DNA of 15,513 nucleotides, taken from assembly GCA_017540945.1 (NCBI GenBank), contig JAFYAB010000106.1, positions 1 through 15,513 of the forward strand, in the 5' to 3' direction. The first letter of the stretch is position 1; the number at the start of each line of letters is the position of its first letter. This stretch comes from Oscillospiraceae bacterium (GTDB lineage Bacteria; Bacillota_A; Clostridia; Oscillospirales; Oscillospiraceae). Positions 7,901 through 13,612 of this stretch are shown here, piece after piece. The translations under genes and the position numbers were made by a program. The notes below the pieces were generated by a model. It searched no databases. It was given only the letters and a program-made list of their open reading frames with translations, and was not told the DNA's origin.

Positions 7901-10900
7901 GTCGGGATTGGTGCGGTACTTGTAGTAGCCGTCCTTCGGGATGTAGGGCAGGCCTGCCTGGCTGTGGTTGTACAGGCCCTTTTCGTCGGTTCCGAACTCG
8001 AAGGCCTCCAGCTGGTAGTCCTCGTCCGCCGCGAACTCGCACTCACAGAAAATGTAGTTGTCCCACATCAGGCCGGTGGTGCCGCGGTTGCTGTTGTCGC
8101 TCTCCGGGTTTTTCGGGTCTACCCGGTTCATCTGGTTCGCTTCCGGGAGAGATCCCAAATGCCAGCCTGGCCGCCACGCCAGCGTGCCGCCGTTTGCCTT
8201 TACGGAGATGCGGCCCCGGGTGTTGGTCTTGATGCTGCCGTCCGGGTTGCGTGCGATCTCGCCGGTGTCGGCGTCCAGCCATACGCCGATGGGGGTGCCC
8301 TGGCCGCCGGGGTTTTTGACCTTCGTCGGATACATCTGGCCCGGGTGCTTCTTGTCCGCCATGAAGACCTTGTAGCCGATCATGGTCTTCTTCGGGGGCG
8401 GGCCCTGCCGCACGGAGAACTGCGTCCTGGCGTCGGACATCTCCTCCGCCTCGGCCTCCACTTCCTCCGCCGTCTGGGTGCTCCTGGTGCTCAGCTGTGG
8501 TATTGCATTCCCCTCGCTCACCGCCGCCACGGGTCCTGCCTGCAGGGTCTTGGCGGCTTTGTTCGTTTTGCTGGTGACCTTCTTCACGGCGCCGGCCTTC
8601 TTCAGGTCCGCAATGCGCTGCGGCAGCTCGTCCAGATGTTCCCGCACGTAGTTCAGCGCGCGGTCCTGCAGCGTCGGGTCGTAGGCGTCCACCGCTTCCT
8701 GCACCATCTGCTCGATCAGTTTGAAGTCAAAGTCGGGGCGCACCGGCTTCTGCTCGATCAGGGCGCCGGTCTTCTGGTTGATCATCTTCCGGTCGATCAG
8801 CAGCTTCCAGTAATTGGGGTCGTTGGAGAAGTCCGCGTCCACTTTGCTGTTGCCCCAGGAGAACTTCGGCATCATGCCGCGATCCCGGCACATCTGCTTG
8901 TAGAGATCCGCCGCTCTCCGCATGGTGATGATGCCCTTCTCGCCGGCGCGGTACCCGTTGCTTTCCTGTTTGGCAGCAATGAAGAACTCGCTGAACACCG
9001 GCTCCTTGTGCCAGGTCTCCCGGTCGTGGATGCTCGGATCAAACCGGATGGACGGGTCCTGCTTCGCGTTCTGGAACGCGGTGAAGTCCTTCCAGTTGGA
9101 GATCTGCGCCATCCGCCGCAGGGTGGCGTTCAGGCCGCTGGTGTGGTAGGGGATGATATAGTCGATGATGTCGCTGTCCAGCAGCGCCTGGATATGCTCG
9201 GTGCTGATGCCGATGCACTGGAGGCCAGCGGTCTCCGGGAAGTCTTCCCGCGCCTGAATGGCGTCGTACTCGCCGTCCTGGCCAAACACCAGCACGCTTT
9301 CCGTGGGGCTGAAGTCCAGGGAGCCGTCCGCCTTGAGGCCGGTGCCGTTGGCGACGCCGGACATGTTGAACATCATGCCGGTCCTGCCGAAGATGCGCAC
9401 CTGCTCCAGGAACTTGGTGTAGCCGTGCATGGCGCAGTGCCGGGTGGAGAGCTCGATCACAGCCGTCATCATGTCCAGCATGTGCTGGATCTGGAAGTCG
9501 GACCAGGAGGAGAAGCGCATGCCGTTCTCCCGGTTCACCGCTGCGATGAAGTCGTCGCTCACCACGCGGCTGCTGTCCCCGTAGTAGTACGGGATGTCCG
9601 CCTCCAGGCTCTTGGACCGCGTTGCGGAGCGGATCGTCGCCGTGTAGGCGTCGTAGATAACGGGGTGCTCCTCGGCCAGTCTGGCCAGGTTCGCCGCCGT
9701 CAGGTAGGTCTCGTTGGGCAGCGTCTTTGCCAGATCCAGCTCCGCCTGCTCCTCTGCCGTAAACCGGTACTCGCTGCGCAGACGGTCGCTCAGCTTGTTC
9801 AGTGCGTTCCGGTCCGCCGGCTTCATGTCGGCCTTCTTCGCGTCCCTGGCATAACCGTGCTGCTCTTTGAAGTCCGCCTGGGCTTCCCGCACGCTGGCGT
9901 TGAAGTCCTTGTTCTTAAGCGCAAAGTACCGCCGCATGGGCTCCGTCGGATCCCGCATAAAGCGCTGGATCTGGCCGGGCGCCTTGAGACGCGCCGCCTC
10001 CACATAACACATGGCGCAGGCGACCTTCAGGGCCTTCTCCTGCTGGCCGTACTCCTTCATCAGGTCGCGCACAGCCAGCTGCTCCTCGGCGGTCAGAGGT
10101 CTGCCGCGCTTGCCGGTCTGGCTGTCGGTCAGCTCCGTCTGCAGCCGCTCGATGACGTACTGGGTCATCAGGCGCTTGCGGCACAGAGTGGAGAAGTCCA
10201 GACTGAGGGTATAGAGGGGATCGCTGTTGGGCTTGTAGGGCTTGAAGGGCCGGTTGTCCTTCCCGAAGCTCTCGTTCAGGTCCAGGATGTCCCGGTTCAG
10301 CGCGATGATATCCGTCAGCCGCTCCAGGTTCTTCCGCAGTTCCTGCGTCTCTTCGCGGCTCATGTCCGTGTACCGCGCCAGGTCCTCGAACATTTTGCCT
10401 TCCGCGATATCGTGCTTCATGCTGCGGATGGAATACTGCTGCCCGTCCGGCATGGTGGCCGTGGCGGCCTCCTCGGTCGGGTCGATCTCCGTCAGTGCCT
10501 CGGCGTTGCTCTGCAGCACCTCCGCCTTTATCTCCGCCGTGCTGGTCTCCACGTCCGGCCTGCTTTCCACAGCGTTCTTCATGGCGCTGTCCCAGATCTC
10601 GCGCAGCTCGTCGATGGTGGCCTGCATGTACTTGGCGCCGATGTCGCTGGCCTCGATTCTTCCGAAGAACTTCTTGATCCAGTCCCAGATCTTCTGGCCG
10701 AAGCTCCGGTCCTTCCGGATCATCTCCTGCACATACTGGCTGTCCCGCAGCATGGTCTCGCAGGAGTCGGCCACAACCTCGTCGATGGCGCCGTCGTAGC
10801 TGAGCCCCGGCTGGTTTGCCATCTTCTCCATGACCAGCTTCCGGTAGTTCTCGCCCATCTTCTCGGCCAGATATGCGGTCACGTAGTTCTTGAGCTTCTC

Positions 10901-13555
10901 GTAGTCCTCCGGCGCGTTCTGCTGCAGGAAGTGCGTCAGCTCGTGGCTCATGGTCCTGAGCAGCATCCGCTCGCTGGTCGCTTTGATATCGTTCATGCCG
11001 GCGTTCCAGTCCAGGTAGATCACGCCGTCCTGGTACGCGCCCTGGGCGCCGGTCAGGTTGCCGTCCTTGTCCGCCCGGGATTCAAACAGCACCACGTCGA
11101 TGCCAAGCGCTTTTGCTACGGCCTTCACCGCGGCATACTGGCGGGAGCGGAGCACCTGGGCTTTGTTCTTCACGCCCTGCAGGACCGTGCCGTCGTTCAG
11201 AGTGCCGCCGTCCATCGTCACCTTGCCGGTGCCCCAGACTGACTTCTCCCGGGTGATGAGGGTGCCGTTCTCTTTGGCCCGCTTCTGCCCGATGGCCACA
11301 GCGTAGCGCACCTGCTCGTCCGTCAGCCCCTTGCGCAGGGAAGACGCCAGCGCAGCCGCCTCCGCCTTTTCGGTATCGGCGGATCTGCCGAAGGTGTCCC
11401 GGATGATGCCGAAGGCCGTCGCATAGGACGCGATGCTGGACGCCCTGCCGTACTGCAGGCCCGTCCCGCTCATGAGGTTGTAGGCTGCTGCAGCGTCGTC
11501 GCCAAGGGTGTCCGTCAGTGTCTTCAGGGCCCGCATCTGGTACTGGTCCAGCTTCAGGTCCTTCTGGTCCACGGTCTTGGTCTCGCCGTCCTGCTCAATG
11601 GTGAGCTGCAGCTCGCCGTCCTTCATGGTGGCGTTCTTGACCTCGACCTTCTCGCCGTCCTTGGTTTCCACCATCTTCATTCGCTTGGTGGCGGCGTTGC
11701 GTGCTTCCGTGAGCTTCAGCCCCGCGTCGTCCAGCCAGTTGCCGGTGCGCACGGTCTCGCCCGCGATCTGCATCCGCATTTCCTCGTAGACGTTCTGCTC
11801 CAGCGCTGTGGAGAACTTGCTGGTTCTTCCGCCCAGCACGCCGTCCACCACGTCCTGCGCCATGCGCTTGTATTCGCCGCTGGTCAGCTTGGACGTGGAC
11901 TGATCTCTCAGCCGCGCCTCAGCCGCTCTCAGCAGCGCCGGGCGGTCCGCCGCGCTGATATCCGCGCTGGTCTGCGCCTGCAGTCTGGCGGCCTGCAGAT
12001 TCGTGATGCTGCCCTTCTTGTCCAGCCGCTGCTGGTACTGATCCGCAAGGCTTCTGCTGCGAGAGCCTTCCGTGGTGAGCCGCGCCAGCTCCAGGTCGCC
12101 CTTGGCGTCCCCGGTGTACTTCGTGACAGCCGCCACGCCGCTCTGCAGCGCCAGCCGTCCGCCGCTCATCAGGCCGCCGCTGAGGAAGCCGCCCAGCGCG
12201 TCGGTGCCCAGCTCCTCCAGCCATTCCTTGCTGGCCTGCCGCACGGCCTCGTCGTAGGCCATGCCGTTTGCCACATTGACGTAGACCTTCTGCTGCAGCT
12301 CGGCCTGGTCGCCGTTGATCACGGCGTCGGCCATCATATTCAGGATGGAAGTCAGCACTTCCTCGCTTGCCTCCACGCCGCCCTGCTTGGCCATCTCCCG
12401 CAGCAGCCCGTGCCGCAGATAGTCGGCGATGTCGCCCTGCTTCAGCAGGTGCTCCACGCTCAGGGTCTCGCCGGCCACTTCCGCAGCGCCCGCGGCAAAG
12501 CCCAGCGCCACGGCCCGGTTGCCGGGGATCCCGCGCTCCAGGGCGTCACGGGTGGTGGATGCAGCAGCGCTGCCGAAGAAGACAGCGTTTGCCGCACCGC
12601 CGCCGGCCATTACGGCCACGGAGGAATCCGCCATGCTCATCATGAGCTGGTACAGATCGCCCAGGCCCTTGCCGCCCAGCACCGGCACGTCCTTGCTGAT
12701 GGTGCCGCTCTCGTTCAGCTTCTCGGAGATGGCGCCGCGGGTGGTGTCCGCCCAGCGGGAGAGACCGTCGTACTGCGTCTCATAGATGCCGCCACGGGCG
12801 CTGTTCTCCAGCGCCATGCGCAGGTAGTCAACGCCGCCGCCGATCAGGTTGGCCGGCACGGATACAGCCGAAGCCATCGCCCCGGTGCCGAAGTTTCGGG
12901 TGGCAAACTCCCGGGTGCTCCAGTCCCGCGCCTCCGCATCGCTGCGGTTGTACTTCTGATCGATGCCGATGGCGTAGTCGTAGGCCTGCTGCCGGGTCTT
13001 CTCATCGTCAAAGAGGTAGTAGAAGCGCTTCTTCTCGTCCTCGGTCCAGCGCTCGTCCGGCTCCCGATAGTCGGAATACAGCCGCGGGTCGTATGGCACG
13101 TAGTCGCCTATGGCAGCCGCGCTCATCTCGTCCGTGGCGTAGCCCGCGTTGGCCTCCCAGCTTTCCCGCAGCGGCGCCTGTTCTTGCTTGAAGGCCTTGA
13201 ACTTCTCCTCACCGGAGGCAGCCTTCAGCTCGAAGTCCGGCGCCTTGTTCAGCTCGTCCGCCTGGTGCGCCTGGGCGTATTGCAGGATCATCTTCGCCTG
13301 CTCCCGCTCCCGGATGGCCTGCTCCAGCTGCGTCTGCAGCTCCTTGCTGTTTCCTTTTGCCGTGGGCCGGTTGGCGATGGCCGCCGCGCTCATCTCGTCG
13401 GTGGCCCAGCCGGAATAGTCTTGCTCCGCGCCGCCGGAGGCCATCAGCTCGTTCTGCAGCTGCGTCACGCGCCGGTCCAACTCGTCGTAGTTCTGCTGCG
13501 CCAGCTGGTAGCTCTCGTAGGTGCCGCCATGTCCCTTGGCCCAGGCGTCCAGCAC
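1916..13555 (-). CDS. Giant polyvalent phage protein with metalloprotease, ART-like and other modules (main part)
   Basis: This frame of 3,879 residues (from GTG 13555) is the largest feature in the window. It resembles the multi-domain polyvalent proteins of phages, thought to enter the host with the DNA. Visible parts: charged helical N-terminus (1-160); small-residue hydrophobic stretches near 312-333, 345-360 and 447-478; zincin protease (HELTH 871-875, DEVVADS 925-931); cysteine-containing barrel-like module (1045-1686); GYKVF module (1717-2026); AT-rich module (2032-2296); ADP-ribosyltransferase-like module (2302-2563); coiled coil (2570-2760); long helical C-terminus with a membrane-like helix near 3451-3474; and an EF-hand-like loop (3830-3841). 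It ends in TGA before a terminator. The true start is doubtful: the frame continues upstream without a break to an amber codon at 13612, and beyond it to ATG 14320, so this is probably residues 256-4134 of one protein. AGGAG nine bases before GTG 13555 is a possible internal start. Confidence 0.9.
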   Translation of the reverse strand: MLDAWAKGHGGTYESYQLAQQNYDELDRRVTQLQNELMASGGAEQDYSGWATDEMSAAAIANRPTAKGNSKELQTQLEQAIREREQAKMILQYAQAHQADELNKAPDFELKAASGEEKFKAFKQEQAPLRESWEANAGYATDEMSAAAIGDYVPYDPRLYSDYREPDERWTEDEKKRFYYLFDDEKTRQQAYDYAIGIDQKYNRSDAEARDWSTREFATRNFGTGAMASAVSVPANLIGGGVDYLRMALENSARGGIYETQYDGLSRWADTTRGAISEKLNESGTISKDVPVLGGKGLGDLYQLMMSMADSSVAVMAGGGAANAVFFGSAAASTTRDALERGIPGNRAVALGFAAGAAEVAGETLSVEHLLKQGDIADYLRHGLLREMAKQGGVEASEEVLTSILNMMADAVINGDQAELQQKVYVNVANGMAYDEAVRQASKEWLEELGTDALGGFLSGGLMSGGRLALQSGVAAVTKYTGDAKGDLELARLTTEGSRSRSLADQYQQRLDKKGSITNLQAARLQAQTSADISAADRPALLRAAEARLRDQSTSKLTSGEYKRMAQDVVDGVLGGRTSKFSTALEQNVYEEMRMQIAGETVRTGNWLDDAGLKLTEARNAATKRMKMVETKDGEKVEVKNATMKDGELQLTIEQDGETKTVDQKDLKLDQYQMRALKTLTDTLGDDAAAAYNLMSGTGLQYGRASSIASYATAFGIIRDTFGRSADTEKAEAAALASSLRKGLTDEQVRYAVAIGQKRAKENGTLITREKSVWGTGKVTMDGGTLNDGTVLQGVKNKAQVLRSRQYAAVKAVAKALGIDVVLFESRADKDGNLTGAQGAYQDGVIYLDWNAGMNDIKATSERMLLRTMSHELTHFLQQNAPEDYEKLKNYVTAYLAEKMGENYRKLVMEKMANQPGLSYDGAIDEVVADSCETMLRDSQYVQEMIRKDRSFGQKIWDWIKKFFGRIEASDIGAKYMQATIDELREIWDSAMKNAVESRPDVETSTAEIKAEVLQSNAEALTEIDPTEEAATATMPDGQQYSIRSMKHDIAEGKMFEDLARYTDMSREETQELRKNLERLTDIIALNRDILDLNESFGKDNRPFKPYKPNSDPLYTLSLDFSTLCRKRLMTQYVIERLQTELTDSQTGKRGRPLTAEEQLAVRDLMKEYGQQEKALKVACAMCYVEAARLKAPGQIQRFMRDPTEPMRRYFALKNKDFNASVREAQADFKEQHGYARDAKKADMKPADRNALNKLSDRLRSEYRFTAEEQAELDLAKTLPNETYLTAANLARLAEEHPVIYDAYTATIRSATRSKSLEADIPYYYGDSSRVVSDDFIAAVNRENGMRFSSWSDFQIQHMLDMMTAVIELSTRHCAMHGYTKFLEQVRIFGRTGMMFNMSGVANGTGLKADGSLDFSPTESVLVFGQDGEYDAIQAREDFPETAGLQCIGISTEHIQALLDSDIIDYIIPYHTSGLNATLRRMAQISNWKDFTAFQNAKQDPSIRFDPSIHDRETWHKEPVFSEFFIAAKQESNGYRAGEKGIITMRRAADLYKQMCRDRGMMPKFSWGNSKVDADFSNDPNYWKLLIDRKMINQKTGALIEQKPVRPDFDFKLIEQMVQEAVDAYDPTLQDRALNYVREHLDELPQRIADLKKAGAVKKVTSKTNKAAKTLQAGPVAAVSEGNAIPQLSTRSTQTAEEVEAEAEEMSDARTQFSVRQGPPPKKTMIGYKVFMADKKHPGQMYPTKVKNPGGQGTPIGVWLDADTGEIARNPDGSIKTNTRGRISVKANGGTLAWRPGWHLGSLPEANQMNRVDPKNPESDNSNRGTTGLMWDNYIFCECEFAADEDYQLEAFEFGTDEKGLYNHSQAGLPYIPKDGYYKYRTNPDPSTAPWFISGSIRITKILDDDMRREIIEQWNAEHPDQQMRFTERYSGKPINLADYGLKAGPVAATEDLSSVAPGVDYSDEIRNLPGYTRHALNFDDPNVQEAFRIQQIEDRKDYYIDKYNREHRDELENASKKAATTGGRVQFAVRQGMTEQERYDELKNRNISVQIDRKSSKYQSDIDSLAVAPRARALAKQIIVPLAEELGVLNKAMTTPEVDVQFIFSGGGLKESRQKQLEYGGNYVDFAKALINIDDILGSAILIEQHSDYYVETARANEHLINNSVLLGAFYDGENIVPVLFEVKKYDNTPDGRLYLTVTLTKIKADVRTGENQTESDEPSLLSAFDYSIADIFKEIKPEDDSFLKYIPGQFLNDGQRTAKAKAVAAHEKRLADLRAEYKAQQGQKTSKKAAKNAYQLSTRGDLGYHAGDLGKAEHLNIQGRDRGTGHFGTGTYFVGEEEKVTKDSYYGKRPQHAVDFSDYNLFRPRNDQAGYQLHDALRIIDGGIKREWIRPALDDQFNIINPTGYYDLAKSKYGEDWAHGDNLLNARLEYAADNGIKLKTLDEYKADVGEDIDDSDLMFYYEDYVKETIKEEIDSINAEYREFEKAVFDLNLLTGLKDSKIYSALMAVADYQDATPRNARADSYATVFMKAMGYDGVDVRGTRLDNTEYGSVIYDVMPATVAYSMRGGTKTDTQLLRDLYDRIEAKVEARAKRNEAGLEKGYQKMVRDKQGVIYELQEEQRKALEKFHELSERYYEKEREVNAALQELDRLVQHSGSREQIQAQRAKVSAKEEQMAKALERLTQAKGGSEIQEILRQEREIQAQRTQDRIRDSIDRRDLRKRIDKLWKELNARVTNPSEKKRIPVELMQQTLDVLEALNMDTSREGSKAGEKLRAKLDSLQARYRELQNDPDFRRAAVYDAQVAEYLTNMIAQVGDTPINKMSVAQMETVLETLKAMVYTANRALKLKLGEQELEAYEVSKAMTRETRSVEKPKTGFLSTWINAQLSPERMFNRLGGYSKDSYWGKVYGMLNEGQLKQTRLQMEGSLIFEDLMEKENEKNFQKLLDPKNTVDIGLKDENGEPVLITHGMMISLYMHLQNDQNIRHIAYGGLTIPALQDYYNGKKVRGNERATRVGGALQEIAEINDRLHETEDADEIAELEQQRDEAALRAMDFVEGLREEIDKQLTDYDRQWIAASKELFDGFSKRELNQTTLEVYGIKRANVENYYPIWVDGDFLNTPFETVAKDMSLENAGFMKERIDSSKPIRLADVTDVTSSQIRKVAQYCGLMPAIRGFNKVWGKTQTGYRDSLQKAVHETFGQAGVKYVENLMADLNGARGGQDSALGEFLNRMRGHMAQASLTMSLRVAMGQTASYPTAAAVVGWGPLMKALAHGGRNNTIISRADQELIRKWSPLLYYRMKGYSTTELGDIAGMNDKFSRLWKKAWWLTGWIQATDGATVGRLWYAAEYYVQDHNKDLVKGTDAYYEAVAKVFNDIVEKTQPDYTTMQRPDILRSPNALVKQLTMFLTQRLQNFNILYDAAATYSKYKADAKAGRNGVTTEDVRQAGIATRRAVISQLAAAATITAFKFLADAILHSMNNYRDDDDEELKAESISREILDMFMDSLAGNVLGGGEIYDLIESKVFGKTYYGIEVGGLATVMDMVDAFSSTFDHVLKAAKDDEYEYGREQILKDVDKLARNISTVAGIPYANGKKIAFGLFYHAQDIRNGAFLSYEAGVERSNAQQASRLYRAYTNGDGAKVKQILEEVPEDKQKDVYSAVRKLIREQQKSGELNVYEAMRQMKNYGGATDQVMAEYIKDLYEAGALPKADAEKYLQEYAGRTKEAATKTVTNVDGKQASGVNYNDIDDMFKIGTMNAEEARKALVGYGIDKDTANMKVEYWSYQQKNPGTAMTTENRFEVYWKNYKPIGMTPSMYDDFYVAWNAVQGTDKNHDGKTDANSKKPERIAIIDSLPLSREQKDALFSMEWKTGLQDAPWNK
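2033..2068 (-). other. EF-hand/dockerin-like calcium loop near the C-terminus
   Basis: Residues 3830-3838 of the giant ORF read DKNHDGKTD, the D-x-N-x-D-G-x-x-D pattern of calcium loops. Position 12 is Ser rather than the usual Glu or Asp, and only one loop is present, so binding may be weak or structural. Confidence 0.45.
3056..4288 (-). other. Helical C-terminal region resembling large polyvalent-protein-associated domains (LPD38-like)
   Basis: Giant-ORF residues 3090-3500 contain VENYYPIWVDGDF (near 3106), a Gly/Ala-rich stretch GQTASYPTAAAVVGWGP (near 3250-3268), LVKQLTMFLTQRLQNFN (near 3397-3413) and a membrane-like helix, QLAAAATITAFKFLADAI. These recall the C-terminal domain shared by many giant phage proteins, named LPD38 in Pfam as I remember it. 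No catalytic motif is visible. A structural or membrane role during DNA delivery is possible but only inferred. Confidence 0.4.
5276..5848 (-). other. Long coiled-coil segment of the giant protein
   Basis: Giant-ORF residues 2570-2760 are almost entirely Glu, Lys, Arg, Gln, Ala and Leu with heptad-like spacing and few Gly or Pro. They separate the central enzyme-like modules from the helical C-terminus and are likely a rod or oligomerisation segment. Confidence 0.65.
5852..5866 (-). other. Module-junction motif 6 (AYSMR)
   Basis: Giant-ORF residues 2564-2568, directly after the ADP-ribosyltransferase-like module and before the coiled coil. It departs from the consensus Q-[YLF]-[SA]-x-R only at the first position. 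Confidence 0.5.
5867..6652 (-). other. ADP-ribosyltransferase-like module
   Basis: Giant-ORF residues 2302-2563. YHAG (2306-2309) resembles the first ART motif. GHFGTGTYF (2327-2335) resembles the second, where a small residue and an aromatic line the NAD pocket. GYDGVDVRG...DNTEYGSVIYD (2535-2557) fits the last strands, with Glu2550 the candidate catalytic acid. ART domains are common in injected phage proteins and in polyvalent proteins. The call rests on motif order and spacing; the key acid differs from the usual Q/E-x-E form, so activity is uncertain. Confidence 0.5.
6653..6667 (-). other. Module-junction motif 5 (QLSTR)
   Basis: Giant-ORF residues 2297-2301, between the AT-rich module and the ART-like module. 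The base composition changes at this point. Confidence 0.6.
6668..7462 (-). other. AT-rich, probably acquired module of the giant protein
   Basis: Giant-ORF residues 2032-2296. Counting bases line by line, 6661-7440 is about 39% GC, against 62% in 7621-7680 and 72% in 5461-5520. The module has an alpha/beta look: VDVQFIFS (2099-2106), GGLKESR, ALINIDDILGSAILIEQHSDYY, then strands around VPVLFEVKKYDN and RLYLTVTLTKIKADV. It vaguely recalls the LPD3 domain of polyvalent proteins, but I cannot confirm this and propose no function. Composition and exact placement between two junction motifs indicate recent transfer of a single domain. Confidence 0.6.
7463..7477 (-). other. Module-junction motif 4 (QFAVR)
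   Basis: Giant-ORF residues 2027-2031, between the GYKVF module and the AT-rich module. Residues QG follow, as in motif 3 (QFSVRQG), so seven residues are shared except for one Ser-to-Ala change. Confidence 0.62.
7478..8407 (-). other. Conserved module of unknown function (GYKVF...RPGWHLG)
   Basis: Giant-ORF residues 1717-2026. It opens with GYKVF (1727-1731), then GVWLDADTGE, WRPGWHLG (Trp1798, His1799), FCECEF (Cys1837, Cys1839) and GYYKYRTNPDP...PWFISGSIRI. I recall similar sequences in other giant phage proteins from gut Firmicutes, always without a function. The conserved His, Cys and aromatic residues suggest an enzyme or ligand-binding domain. No fold can be assigned by eye. Confidence 0.5.
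8408..8422 (-). other. Module-junction motif 3 (QFSVR)
   Basis: Giant-ORF residues 1712-1716, at the start of the GYKVF module. It lies 20 residues after motif 2, separated by an acidic linker. Confidence 0.62.
8483..8497 (-). other. Module-junction motif 2 (QLSTR)
   Basis: Giant-ORF residues 1687-1691, at the end of the cysteine-containing module. The amino-acid sequence is identical to motif 5. Confidence 0.6.
8498..10423 (-). other. Cysteine-containing barrel-like module, possibly a divergent radical SAM domain
   Basis: Giant-ORF residues 1045-1686. YTLSLDFSTLC (Cys1125) looks like the first strand and first cluster cysteine of radical SAM proteins. Fifty-five residues later comes VACAMCYVEA (Cys1180, Cys1183), which looks like the C-x2-C half of the same loop. 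Strand-like segments GMMFNMSG, ESVLVFGQ, LQCIGIS (Cys1447) and IDYIIPYHTSGLN (near 1464-1476) could be later strands of a partial barrel. HCAMH (Cys1374) adds another possible metal ligand. A standard radical SAM loop is C-x3-C-x2-C without an insert, so this would be an unusual member. It may instead be a zinc-binding or unrelated barrel. Confidence 0.33.
10424..10438 (-). other. Module-junction motif 1 (QYSIR)
   Basis: Giant-ORF residues 1040-1044, in the linker between the metalloprotease region and the cysteine-containing module. It follows an acidic, Thr/Ala-rich linker that looks unstructured. Confidence 0.58.
10676..11143 (-). other. Zincin metalloprotease module
   Basis: Giant-ORF residues 805-960. 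Strand-like segments LGIDVVLFES and GVIYLDW precede the helix MSHELTHFLQQ with the zinc motif H871-E872-x2-H875. DEVVADS (925-931) follows about 50 residues later and supplies the likely third ligand, Glu926. This order is that of zincin peptidases found in polyvalent phage proteins. A short segment with aromatic residues (WDWIKKFFGRI) follows. Possible substrates are host proteins or the giant protein itself. Confidence 0.7.
13109..13144. repeat. Direct repeat, second copy (encodes GYATDEMSAAAI)
   Basis: Giant-ORF residues 138-149. Of 12 residues, 11 match the copy at residues 49-60, and the DNA matches over most of 36 bp. The offset is 267 bp (89 codons). Confidence 0.75.
13376..13411. repeat. 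Direct repeat, first copy (encodes GWATDEMSAAAI)
   Basis: Giant-ORF residues 49-60. It pairs with the copy at residues 138-149. Conservation is confined to this short block, so it may be a binding or processing motif rather than a domain duplication. Confidence 0.75.
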
Positions 13556-13609
13556 CGCCGCGTTCTCCTGGTTGTTCTTCAGGTTCGTCTCGTAGCTCTG
13601 CAGGAAGTC

Positions 13610-13612
13610 CTA
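13610..13612 (-). other. In-frame amber codon interrupting the giant gene
   Basis: Codon 237 of the frame starting at ATG 14320 is TAG. Translation resumes in the same frame with DFLQSYETNLKNNQE and runs unbroken into the giant ORF, 19 codons before GTG 13555. Helix-like, Gln/Lys/Glu-rich sequence continues on both sides. It is the only in-frame TAG in more than 4,100 codons, and the other complete 3' ends here use TGA or TAA. Confidence 0.8.

Noticed and set aside
7445..11242. Second long plus-strand open frame (about 1,265 codons)
   Set aside because: Same antisense artefact on the other side of the AT-rich module, with low-complexity translation and no recognisable domain.
1916..13555. 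N4-type virion RNA polymerase as the identity of the giant protein
   Set aside because: The size and the N4-gp56 capsid family suggested it, but I found no T7-like polymerase motifs, while protease and ART-like motifs are visible.
13556..13612. Frameshift between the 236-residue ORF and the giant ORF
   Set aside because: The two are in the same frame: 57 bases, or 19 codons, separate 13612 from 13555. Only a stop codon intervenes.
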